Made by a program: the position numbers and the translations under genes. Shown piece after piece: positions 10,779 to 19,496 of a stretch of DNA of 64,000 nt. The notes beneath the pieces were generated by a model that worked only from the letters and a program-made list of their open reading frames with translations, searched no databases and was not told the DNA's origin. How positions within the stretch are numbered: the stretch's first letter is position 1; each line of letters begins with the position of its first letter. Source of the DNA: Symbiodinium sp. CCMP2592 (lineage: Eukaryota > Sar > Dinophyceae > Suessiales > Symbiodiniaceae); contig CAJNDT010001225.1 in assembly GCA_905221615.1 (NCBI GenBank), positions 806,001 through 870,000 of the forward strand. The letters are read 5' to 3'.

Positions 10779-10955
10779 AGTTTACTCCTTTAAACTTCCC
10801 GAAGCAGAAAGGATGAACTCCTTATTCAGTTTTGCACAAATTTCATGTTTGTTTTAAACTGAAATTAGGAATCACGTTTGCAAGTTTTCCGGGCAGTGAG
10901 ATGAAGTGTGGCTCCGGCGACTTTCCTCTCAAGTGTGGGCACGGGGAAAACTTGT
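10779..10955 (+). repeat. Split direct repeat arm A1
   Basis: Begins AGTTTACTCC and ends ACTTGT. Matches 19139-19315 with one T/C difference in the ATGTTYGTTTT stretch. Confidence 0.9.
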
Positions 10956-10965
10956 AGGGCTAGGG

Positions 10966-11259
10966 ATGGCCGCGCGCCGTCGCGAGCTGCCTCCGGTGCC
11001 ACATCGGCGCCTTCTTCTCTTGTTTCTCGAGGAGGAAGAGGAGGTCCGGGGCTGGCGCAGTGAGATTCGTGCGTTGGACCTTGTCAATTTTCTGGGCGCT
11101 TCGCGTACGAATAGCTTGCTGCTGCGTTTTCTGGGCCTAGACTTTTCTTACGAGCTTTTCTGCGTCAACAGAGCTGTCCGAGTCATTTTGCTGGCTACTT
11201 CCGATTTTGCGGCTGCCGACGCGCGTCGCCTTCGGCTTCGCTACTTCGGTCTCCGCTGA
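10966..11259 (+). CDS. Small Arg/Leu-rich ORF at the 5' end of element 2
   Basis: ATG at 10966 just inside arm A1, TGA at 11257-11259, 97 residues with strongly basic and Leu-rich composition and one run of five Glu. No domain recognised. Its stop overlaps the next ATG in the pentamer TGATG (11257-11261), an arrangement that can allow termination-reinitiation; that use here is inference. It could instead be leader sequence without a protein product. Confidence 0.35.
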   Translation: MAARRRELPPVPHRRLLLLFLEEEEEVRGWRSEIRALDLVNFLGASRTNSLLLRFLGLDFSYELFCVNRAVRVILLATSDFAAADARRLRLRYFGLR

Positions 11260-11887
11260 TGCAGTCGGAAGCCGAGCCTTCCGATGCCGAAGATGGTCTG
11301 CCCTTGACATTCTTTTGGAAAGGGGTGGATGGAAGGTCTTCGGGGCAGCTTGGTGAAAATGCTGTGCCTTGCGATCTCCTTGAGGATGCCTCTCAGGCCG
11401 CAGGTGTGGCACACGGGGAGCATCTGGAGATAAACTCAGTTGATGGGGCTTTTTCTGCGAACTTAGATGTTTTCGAGGAAGATGTTTGGTCCTGTGGGAA
11501 TTCCGCTGCGGAACGAGACTGGTATAAAGTTGATTTGTCGGAAGATGGTGCTGCTCTGCCTTCAGAGGATTCAGTGGGCCTTCCGGCTGAAGCTCATGGT
11601 TTGGGCTTGTCATCTGCGGCGGCAGGTTCTTCTGCTGCTTCTGCTAGAAATCTGGACAGGTCGATGGCGGCAGCTTTCCAAACTTTGGATGTTCCTCAAG
11701 TAAAGCAAGTCTGGGAGAATGATTTCTGGGGAAGTATTTTTACTCCTCAGTCAGAGGATTCCTTCCGTGGGTTTTATGGAACTGGCTTCAAGAGGCCTCT
11801 GCAGCCTGGCGTCCCAGAAGGCGTCTTGGAGCAACCTTCCAAAAAAACCCGCAGAGGGCGGGAAGGGTCGTCACTAGAATTTTCGAG
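11259..11887 (+). CDS. Acidic N-terminal extension upstream of the element 2 recombinase
   Basis: ATG at 11259; the frame stays open to 12053, but sequence after about 11850 is better explained by the recombinase frame. About 200 residues rich in Ser, Glu, Asp and Gly, then a basic SKKTRRGRE. A run of seven A at about 11840-11847 (codons TCC AAA AAA ACC) lies at the switch: one extra base there would fuse this ORF to the recombinase frame without a stop. So it is probably the N-terminal part of the recombinase protein, reached by a ribosomal slip, or split by a 1-base deletion. Confidence 0.45.
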
Positions 11888-13447
11888 ATGGCCGTTGTCA
11901 ACAGAGTGGTTGCATCATGGAAGCAGCAGCGCGAGGAACAGCTTTTGGAAGCGGTCTGTGCTTGGGCTGTTTTCATTGGCAGATGGTCTGAAGGTGTGCA
12001 GGTGCGGGATCAGCTTTGTGAACTTCCCACTGACGATGAAAGGAAGGCCATGACTTACGATGTGCTGGGTGCAAAGGCCCCGGGAACACTTCGCAAGAGG
12101 TTAAGGAGTCTCTTGAAGTATGAAGCTTTCCTTCGTCAGAAGAAGCTGGTTTTCCCTGCAAACGAGATTTTACTTTACATGTTCCTCTGTCTTGAAAGGG
12201 ATGGGGGTGCCAGCTTATCTTCGCGAAAGGCTACGTATGAAGCAGTGGTTTTCTGCAGATACGTCCTGGGGGTAGAGGAGCTGGACCTATGTGTCAAGAG
12301 CAGGCGTTGCCTTGGCAATGCGTGCCGTGGCGAGGTGAGGCCGAGGAACAGGGCTTCGCCGCTAACGGTAGATGAGCTCTCCCTTCTGCGCGACCGGCTG
12401 GAGAACGCACAGGACCCGTGGGACCGCGTTTTCGCTGGAGCAGTTTTGCTGTGTGTATATTCGCGGTCAAGATGGTCAGACCTGATGCATGCAGAGGGAA
12501 TTATCTATGATTATGACAACCAGAAGAATCTTGCCTATGTGGAGTGCCCCGTGGCATACCATAAGAATATGAGGAGCCGAGTTATGCGGCATGATCTGCT
12601 TCCTATGGTGGCTCCTGGCCTGGGAGTTGCGGGTTCCAACTGGGCGAGGCTGTGGAAACTTGCTAGAGAGGAACTCAACATTCCAGATCCTCCGGAATTT
12701 CCTGTCATGCCGGCGCCGGACAAGTCTGGTGCTGCTAGTGTCAGGCCGCTGGACACTGAGGAGATGGGCAGGTGGCTGAGACATCTGCTAACGGGTTCGG
12801 GATCGAAGCAAGCTGACAGAAAGCTATCATCGCACAGCTGCAAGTGTACCATGTTGAGCTATGCGGCAAAGAGGGGAATCAGTATAGTCGACAGGCAGCT
12901 GTTGGGATATCACACGACGCCGCACCGCATGGCCCTGACATACTCCCGTGATTCTGCAGCTCATCCTTTGATGATCTTGGAGCGGATGATCAAGGAGATA
13001 AGGGATCGAGTTTTTCTTCCAGATGAGACTCGTAGCGGGCGCTTGGTGGGCAAAGCCGCTGACTCGCAGCAGCGGACAGAGGTAGTTGTGATAAAGGAGG
13101 AACATGACCCGCCCTCTCCTAGCGAAGGGGCTGATGCTGCTCATAACCTTGCAGGCGATGAAGAAGCCCTCGACGCTGAGGCCACCGGGCATATCACTAC
13201 GGACTCTTCCTCCAGCGACTCTTGCCCGGAGGAGGCCGAGGGACCGTTCTCGAAGCTGGTAGTGAATGTTCCCGAGGGTCATGATGTGTGGAGGCACGAG
13301 AAGTCGAGAGTGGTGCATTTTGCCCCTACCGGCTACACTAAGGTTTTTGCCTGCGGAAGGGCCATAGGATCTCTGCATGTCAAGATACGGGCAGAGGACC
13401 TCCGGTGGGACTTCAGCAAGTGTAGGATCTGCAACAAGAACGTTTGA
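11888..13447 (+). CDS. Tyrosine recombinase of element 2
   Basis: 519 residues from ATG 11888. Core-binding region about 60-150, catalytic domain about 155-365. The full catalytic set is visible: R195 (SRSRWSD), a candidate K226 (AYHKNM), H316 and K319 (SSHSCKCT), H346 (TTPHRMAL) and the nucleophile Y352 (TYSRD). After residue 370 comes an acidic Ser-rich linker and a C-terminal module with VHFAPTG...FACGRAI...CRICN, of unknown role. Such enzymes insert DIRS-order retroelement circles into DNA. It lies before gag, 231 bp upstream of its ATG, unlike the usual DIRS order with the recombinase last. The real start may be further upstream (see the ORF at 11259). Confidence 0.85.
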   Translation: MAVVNRVVASWKQQREEQLLEAVCAWAVFIGRWSEGVQVRDQLCELPTDDERKAMTYDVLGAKAPGTLRKRLRSLLKYEAFLRQKKLVFPANEILLYMFLCLERDGGASLSSRKATYEAVVFCRYVLGVEELDLCVKSRRCLGNACRGEVRPRNRASPLTVDELSLLRDRLENAQDPWDRVFAGAVLLCVYSRSRWSDLMHAEGIIYDYDNQKNLAYVECPVAYHKNMRSRVMRHDLLPMVAPGLGVAGSNWARLWKLAREELNIPDPPEFPVMPAPDKSGAASVRPLDTEEMGRWLRHLLTGSGSKQADRKLSSHSCKCTMLSYAAKRGISIVDRQLLGYHTTPHRMALTYSRDSAAHPLMILERMIKEIRDRVFLPDETRSGRLVGKAADSQQRTEVVVIKEEHDPPSPSEGADAAHNLAGDEEALDAEATGHITTDSSSSDSCPEEAEGPFSKLVVNVPEGHDVWRHEKSRVVHFAPTGYTKVFACGRAIGSLHVKIRAEDLRWDFSKCRICNKNV

Positions 13448-13678
13448 GCGAGGCGGCTAATAACCGAGTGTGAGCCTTGTTTGCGAGTCTTCAGTTGCAT
13501 GTTTTCTGCTCGCATGTGCGCACTCCGTGGAGTAGGCTTTGATTTGTTCGCTCGCGGAGGCCCGAGATGTGATCCATGGCAGATTGTTACATGTAAACAT
13601 GTTGAGAGATTTACATGGAGTTTGAGTGCGTTTTCTCACGTTGTAGGTTGGTGCTGCTAGGGTGCGTAGGTTCCGAAC

Positions 13679-14913
13679 ATGTCGACCGTGATCGAAAGCG
13701 AGGCTGCCTTTAAGCAGAGATGTGCTGAAGCTTCGAAGGATGCGACTCTGCATACCAAGTTGGAGGCACAAGGCATCAGGTGCTTCAAGACATTGGCTTT
13801 CGCGATAGGGTCGCCTCAGCAGCCGCCTACGGAGGCTCAGTTTGACGAATTCAGTGTGAAGGTGTACGGAGTTGCTCCTATACCATGGGGCAAACCGCAA
13901 TCTTGCGGCATCTGCACTTCGAGGCCACGACTCTAGTGGTTCAGACTTACAGGGACATGGTCACCAACGACCCGTCTGATCCATCGCACACCAGGAAGGT
14001 TCCGGTTCCTGAAAAACGGGCCAGGCTGGAATTCCAGAGGCGGCGACTTTCAGGAATGGAAATTTCTGGAGAGCTTGAGCCTTCGCATCAGCTTCTTGAC
14101 ATAGCAAATCAGCAATACGAGTCCGGAGTTCTTACTTGGATCCCTGCGTCGAAATGTGCCAAGAGGGAAGCTGAGGTCCTTGCATTGGGCAAGGATAGGA
14201 GCTCTTTGTTGCAGGTGGAACAAAACGTCATAAAGGTGGGGCCTGGTGACCAGGCTATCGCTTGTGATGTTTCGGATCCTCTGCGTTTTCAGTGGGCCAT
14301 GATGCGAAGAGGCATAGCTTTTGACAACTGTCACCTGCTGTCCTGGGATGTGCATCAGAGGTGGGTTCAGAAGATGCTGGATTGCCTTTCAGCAACCCCG
14401 CCACCGAGTTATAGCCCAGTCAGTTTGAATCAATGCATGCGTGCGGATAAGGAGCTTTTTCTGCTATTGGCCAGGGAGGCTGTGCCTCCTTTCAAGGTGG
14501 ACTCGCTCGGGGTTTCGCCGCTTGATGCAAAATTTTCAGCAATGATGTATGATGTCCGTCTTCAGCAGTTCCTGTTGCCGCTTCCGAAGCAGACAGCTCC
14601 TGTCTTGGCAGTGCCTGTGGATGATGGGGCGGGGAGTTCCTCCCAGCCCGTCCCGAAGGGGAAGGCCAAGGCAAAAGCAAAGGCGAAGGTGAAGGCGCGC
14701 ATCCGTAGGACTGTGCCAGAAGAGTTGAAGCAGTACTCTTGCAGGACAGAAGATGGAAATGTTTGTTGGGATTTCAATCTTGCCTCAGGCTGCTCTCTTA
14801 AGACTGAGAAGTGCAAGGGAGGGCTTAAGTGTGTCCGCGGCCTTCACATCTGTGCGAAGTGTCATAGGCCGGGGCATTCAGCAGTGTCGTGCAAAGCCAA
14901 GGCGCAAGAGTGA
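13679..14913 (+). CDS. Gag of element 2 with zinc knuckle, one frameshift
   Basis: Starts at ATG 13679. That frame ends at 13936, while the rest of the protein reads in another frame open from 13885 to 14913, so one frame change falls in the 13885-13936 overlap. Together about 400 residues: N-terminal helical domain, a middle part with WDVHQRWVQKML, a Lys/Ala-rich linker (KGKAKAKAKAKVKARIRR), then two Cys motifs, CWDFNLASGC...C and a CCHC knuckle CAKCHRPGHSAVSC. Role: RNA-binding capsid protein. The frame change may be a mutation or a recoding site; I see no classical slippery heptamer. Confidence 0.65.
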
Positions 14914-15122
14914 CTATCTGAGTCATTGTCGCCCGTTGTGTTGCATGATTCTTCTCACAGTGAGGACTGCACTTTTGGTGCAGCAGCCGCTGGAGAGCAG
15001 ACTCGGCCGTTGGTGTACCGTGCTCTCGAGCAGGTGCGGGGACCGGCGGAAGGGTCAATCTTGAATGATAAGACACTTCTTCAAGAGAAGTTGCAAGCGT
15101 TGAAGGCGAGGGCTCTTACTCG

Positions 15123-18100
15123 ATGAAGTCGCAGGTCGAGCCGAGGAAATCTCCTTGTGAAGGCCAGGCGCAAATTTCACCCAAGCCCAGCGGTCAGCTG
15201 GAAGTGCCAATGGCAGTGTCACCTGATACCCCTAAATTTGGTTCTAGTCCTCGCCCAAATAGGCCGCAGTTCACTGATCCTGAAGCTCTTGCGAAGTTTC
15301 TCTTGCGGCAGCCGTCGTGCTTGACAGCCAGTGCAGCTCTGGATCTTTTGGAGCTTTTGCCTCAGGAGGCGCAAAATCCTCCTAGGGCATTTCAGGGATC
15401 GGGTGGAGCTCGATTCAGCATGGGCGTCTACCGGCGTGGCGGTATTTTGGGTTTGCATAGGACTATGGACATGTTCCCGTTTTCTATCAAGGTTTTCAAC
15501 CTGCTTGTGAGTCGGGTGTGCCCTGCATTCAGTTACTCTTCACTTGCAATCCATGAAAATCTTGCCTCAGGATTGCACCGCGACGAGAACAATCGTGATG
15601 GCCCTACATTGTTGGTGCCTTTGACGGACTTTGAGAACGGTGAACTTTGGTTTCAGAAGGTTGGAGGTGATGTCGCTTCGTTGAATGACCCTTCTTTGGA
15701 GGGATGCCTGCTTGATGTGGCCGCCGGCCCCACCTTTTTCTCGAAGCCTAAAGATTTTCATGAGACTAGGCCGTGGGAAGGTCGCAGAGTTGTCATGCTT
15801 GCTTATTCGGTGCGTCAGTGCGAGGAGCTCCGGCCTGAATTACGAGCTGTCGCTGAGCGGCTCGGGTTTTCTGTGTCTCCTTTGGGTTTAGGCCCTTTTG
15901 TGGTTTCCTGGGACCCTAGGTGCCTCTCCCCTGTTAGGCCGTCGCAGCGTGATGCCAGCAGTGTCCAGCAGTCGGCGGCGGGAATGTACTTCGTTGAGTT
16001 GTGCGCTGGGACAGCTGTTCTTAGTAAGGCAGCTGCTAAGTTAGGCTTCCGGCCTTTTGCAGTTGATTCCTCTAGAAGGCGGGCTGGTGAACAAGTTGTC
16101 ATCATGGATTTGAGTGATCCAGCCCAGGCTGAAGCAGTTGTCGATTTCTTGCGAGTTGAGTATCATCACGTCATCTGTGTTTTCATCTCACCTCCGGTGG
16201 GCACCGCATCTTTCATGCGTGAACGGCATAAGCCTGGTTCTGCTGAACTTGATTTGAAGATGCCAAATGCTTTGAGGTCGGCGTTGCATCCGGATGGCTT
16301 GCCGACTTTGCGTGGTCGTGATAAACTCCAGGTTGAGCGTGCAAATCAACTGTTTGATCAGCTTGCAAACATTGCATGTGAGGCTTGTGATCTTGGAATC
16401 CTGACAGTCCTGGAGAGTCCTTCTAACAGCCGTTATTGGGACACCTCCTTCTGTGCTAAGGTGACAAATCATGTGCAGGGTCACTTTGTAAAATTCCATG
16501 CCTGTGTGCATGGAGGTCACAGACCCAAGTTGATGCAGCTTTGGTCGTCACAGGACGTTTTTGGCATGCTTGCGGGTCGCTGTGACGGGTCGCACGAGCA
16601 CAAACCGTGGCGACCTTTCATTTCGAAAAGGAAGCGGGTGAGCTTCATCACAGCAGATGAACCCGAATTTCCGCCGCTCCTCGTCGATCGTATCATTGGT
16701 TGCATCGTCCATGCGCATCCCAGCTTGTCCTTCGGGCCACGTGTGCTTGCACAGGCAATACAGGATCCTTCTGCGAATGTCGCCAGGATAAATCTGGGCA
16801 CTCAACCCAGGGGAAACTCCTTGCCTTCGCTTGTGTGGGAGTTTGACACTACGTTGGATTTTGTTGTGCCAGTGCAAAATGACAAGCCGTTGGAAGCTGT
16901 GCTTTCTTCCCTTCCAAAGGGCTCCAGAATCTTCTCGAGACGCGTGTGTGAGTGGGGTTCGCTGAAGAGTCTCCTCGAAGGAGTTGGCAAGCTAAAAACA
17001 AACATCGTGGGCTTGGACCCTTTGCATCCGCCTGCTTGTGCAGAGCTTGTGCAAGTCGGTGTACCGTGCTCTGAAGATGTCTTTGTTGAGAGAGCTATTG
17101 CGGCAGGACACCCACGGTCCTTGGCAGTCCATGTTGAGCCTTTCGTCACAGTTAGTGCACGTGCTAACTTTGAGGCTCCCCCGGCAGAACTTGCGGCCTT
17201 CAGGATTGATGCAATGAAGTTTTGGATTGGTCGTGCAGGTGCCCTCAGGGAAAAGGAGCAGGAACTTCACCGAAATCTCCCTGATCACCTGCGGCCCATA
17301 CTTAAAGGAAAGAAGCTCTTGCTTCTCCAAGAGATGATGAGGGCCGCAGGGTGTGAGGATGTTGACCTTGTTTCTGATATATGCAAAGGTTTCAAGTTGT
17401 CGGGCTGGCTTCCTGCGTCGGGTGAGTTTGTGCCGAGGTCCAGAAGGCCCAAATTCAGTGTCGAGACGTTGGGAGTTTTGTCGAAGGGCTTGAACAAAGC
17501 AACCTTGCAAAAGCTGTCCAGGAGGCAGAATTCCGAAATTGAAGAATCCACCTGGGTTGAAACCCAAAAGGAGATTGACGCAGGTTGGGTGTGGCTTGAG
17601 GAAGGGCCGGTTCCTGAGATGGTCTCGATTGCTATGCGCTTCGGAATCATGCAGAACAAATTGAGGGTCATCGATGACCTTTCTTGTTGCGGCCTAAACG
17701 CGACAGTGGGCTTGCTGGAAAAGTTTTGCTTGCATACGATAGATAAGCTTGCGGCCATGATGGCTCATGCTTTTGATGTCGTGTCCGGTGTTATGCCTGA
17801 GTGCTGCGGCCGAACTTTCGACCTTACGGCAGCGTACAAGCAATTTGGTGTGTGTGCTGCTGACCGTGAAAGGCTACGCATTGCTGTCAACAGGCCAGGC
17901 CACCACAAGCCGAGCTTCCTGGGCGTAAACGCCCTCCCCTTCGGAGGGGTGGGGTCAGTCGCTGCTTTCCTAAGGATAAGTGTCGCCTTGTGGAAGATCG
18001 GAATAGTCCTTTTCAGGCTATTCTGGTCTGCCTTTTTCGATGACTACAGCATAGTTTCTGCGAAGAGCCTGGAATCGAACGCCCAGTGGACTGTGGAAAC

Positions 18101-18992
18101 TTTGTTTGACCTGCTTGGTTTCCGCTTCGCCAAGGACGGGTCCAAAGCCGAACCCTTCGGAGTTACCTTCAACATGCTCGGCCTCTCTGTTGATCTGTCT
18201 TGTGTGAAGCAGCGGATCCTTCGTGTGGGTCATACTCAGAAGCGAAAGGAAGAGCTCACCGAGTACATCCAAACCATCCTTCAGGAAGGAAAGATCGACT
18301 CGAAGGCTGCCGAACGCCTTAGGGGTCGTATGGTTTTCTTCGAGGGTTTCACCTTTGGAAGGGTTTCTAATCGGGCTCAGCGAGTTGTTGCAAAGTGCGT
18401 GGAAAAGTCTGCCCCTCAGAATCTTACTGAAGATTTGATGTGGGCGTTGACGTGGCTGCGTGAAAGAATAGCCATGAGCCAGCCTTTAGTTGTCGAGCGA
18501 AACCTCATCACAACGCTGATCGTTTTCACTGACGGGGCTTGCAATCCAGAGGAAGGCACGGGAGGTGTCGGAGGCGTCCTTGTGAATGCCTCTGGTACTC
18601 CGTGCGAGTTCTTCGGTGAGGCAGTTCCAAGCGATTTGATGCAGCAGCTTTTGAGCATCAGTGCGAATCCCATTTTCGAGCTTGAGTTGATTCCAGCACT
18701 GATCAGCCTTATCATTTGGGCCGATCGCTTGAAAGGAGCTCAAGTAGTGTTCTATCTTGACAATGATGGTGCTCGCCATTCTCTGATCCGAACCTTTGGC
18801 GGTAGCGCACTCGCCAACTCTGTGATTGAATCTTTCCTTCAGCTTGAAACCACGTTGCAGCTGAAGACGTGGTTCGCTCGCGTACCGACTGCTTGCAACA
18901 TAGCAGACAATCCCTCACGGCTGGAATTTGAGCCTCTTTTAAAAAGAGGTGCTGCAAGGCGTGCTATTCCGTGGGACCAGGTCATGCCGTAG
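15123..18992 (+). CDS. Fused dioxygenase-like, methyltransferase-like, reverse transcriptase and RNase H polyprotein of element 2
   Basis: One uninterrupted ORF of 1289 residues from ATG 15123. Residues about 100-235: Fe(II)/2-oxoglutarate dioxygenase-like fold with HxD (H152, D154), distal H213 and R221/R222 in WEGRRVVMLAY. Residues about 285-500: methyltransferase-like, motif I YFVELCAGTAVL, a motif IV position reading SPPVG (Val where the element 1 homologue has the catalytic Cys) and VLESP. Residues about 840-1080: DIRS-type RT with RTFDLTAAYKQF and the catalytic AFFDDYS. Residues about 1125-1270: RNase H with FTDGACNP, FELELIPAL, FYLDNDGA and NIADNPSR. RT and RNase H look catalytically intact. 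No protease is visible, so how the domains are separated is unknown. What the first two domains modify is unknown. Confidence 0.8.
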   Translation: MKSQVEPRKSPCEGQAQISPKPSGQLEVPMAVSPDTPKFGSSPRPNRPQFTDPEALAKFLLRQPSCLTASAALDLLELLPQEAQNPPRAFQGSGGARFSMGVYRRGGILGLHRTMDMFPFSIKVFNLLVSRVCPAFSYSSLAIHENLASGLHRDENNRDGPTLLVPLTDFENGELWFQKVGGDVASLNDPSLEGCLLDVAAGPTFFSKPKDFHETRPWEGRRVVMLAYSVRQCEELRPELRAVAERLGFSVSPLGLGPFVVSWDPRCLSPVRPSQRDASSVQQSAAGMYFVELCAGTAVLSKAAAKLGFRPFAVDSSRRRAGEQVVIMDLSDPAQAEAVVDFLRVEYHHVICVFISPPVGTASFMRERHKPGSAELDLKMPNALRSALHPDGLPTLRGRDKLQVERANQLFDQLANIACEACDLGILTVLESPSNSRYWDTSFCAKVTNHVQGHFVKFHACVHGGHRPKLMQLWSSQDVFGMLAGRCDGSHEHKPWRPFISKRKRVSFITADEPEFPPLLVDRIIGCIVHAHPSLSFGPRVLAQAIQDPSANVARINLGTQPRGNSLPSLVWEFDTTLDFVVPVQNDKPLEAVLSSLPKGSRIFSRRVCEWGSLKSLLEGVGKLKTNIVGLDPLHPPACAELVQVGVPCSEDVFVERAIAAGHPRSLAVHVEPFVTVSARANFEAPPAELAAFRIDAMKFWIGRAGALREKEQELHRNLPDHLRPILKGKKLLLLQEMMRAAGCEDVDLVSDICKGFKLSGWLPASGEFVPRSRRPKFSVETLGVLSKGLNKATLQKLSRRQNSEIEESTWVETQKEIDAGWVWLEEGPVPEMVSIAMRFGIMQNKLRVIDDLSCCGLNATVGLLEKFCLHTIDKLAAMMAHAFDVVSGVMPECCGRTFDLTAAYKQFGVCAADRERLRIAVNRPGHHKPSFLGVNALPFGGVGSVAAFLRISVALWKIGIVLFRLFWSAFFDDYSIVSAKSLESNAQWTVETLFDLLGFRFAKDGSKAEPFGVTFNMLGLSVDLSCVKQRILRVGHTQKRKEELTEYIQTILQEGKIDSKAAERLRGRMVFFEGFTFGRVSNRAQRVVAKCVEKSAPQNLTEDLMWALTWLRERIAMSQPLVVERNLITTLIVFTDGACNPEEGTGGVGGVLVNASGTPCEFFGEAVPSDLMQQLLSISANPIFELELIPALISLIIWADRLKGAQVVFYLDNDGARHSLIRTFGGSALANSVIESFLQLETTLQLKTWFARVPTACNIADNPSRLEFEPLLKRGAARRAIPWDQVMP

Positions 18993-19002
18993 ATGATCGG
19001 GG

Positions 19003-19138
19003 TGAAGGAAGACGGCACGGAGTGTAGCATCCCACGTGGAAAAATAGAGTTGCGCGAGCAAGGGACCTTCGCACATTTATATGGATATATTATTCCATAG
19101 AAAACATATTGGATTCCGGTGTGCAAATAAGGAATAAG
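19003..19138 (+). repeat. Split direct repeat arm B1
   Basis: 136 bp from TGAAGGAAGACGG to GGAATAAG, 11 bp after the stop of the long ORF. Identical by eye to 19361-19496. Confidence 0.9.
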
Positions 19139-19315
19139 AGTTTACTCCTTTAAACTTCCCGAAGCAGAAAGGATGAACTCCTTATTCAGTTTTGCACAAA
19201 TTTCATGTTCGTTTTAAACTGAAATTAGGAATCACGTTTGCAAGTTTTCCGGGCAGTGAGATGAAGTGTGGCTCCGGCGACTTTCCTCTCAAGTGTGGGC
19301 ACGGGGAAAACTTGT
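19139..19315 (+). repeat. Split direct repeat arm A2
   Basis: 177 bp, pairs with A1 at 10779-10955. It abuts B1 directly and is followed by a 45-bp spacer (19316-19360). Confidence 0.9.
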
Positions 19316-19360
19316 CCCGCCCTCCCGACCCAGATTGTTTGAGCCTACCCCTTAGCCGTC

Positions 19361-19496
19361 TGAAGGAAGACGGCACGGAGTGTAGCATCCCACGTGGAAA
19401 AATAGAGTTGCGCGAGCAAGGGACCTTCGCACATTTATATGGATATATTATTCCATAGAAAACATATTGGATTCCGGTGTGCAAATAAGGAATAAG
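19361..19496 (+). repeat. Split direct repeat arm B2, right end of element 2
   Basis: 136 bp, pairs with B1. The copia reading frame resumes at the next base with ATGATC. Confidence 0.9.

Larger units (their letters stand above)
10779..19496 (+). mobile_element. Element 2: young tyrosine-recombinase retroelement with split direct repeats
   Basis: Layout is A1 (10779-10955), ORFs, B1 (19003-19138), A2 (19139-19315), 45-bp spacer, B2 (19361-19496). A1 and A2 are 177 bp with one visible mismatch; B1 and B2 are 136 bp and identical by eye. No target duplication is present beyond a shared AAG, as expected for recombinase insertion of a circle. Removing 10779-19496 joins AAG (10776-10778) to ATG (19497) in the copia frame. 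Coding order is small ORF, recombinase, gag, then one long dioxygenase-methyltransferase-RT-RNase H ORF. Confidence 0.9.
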
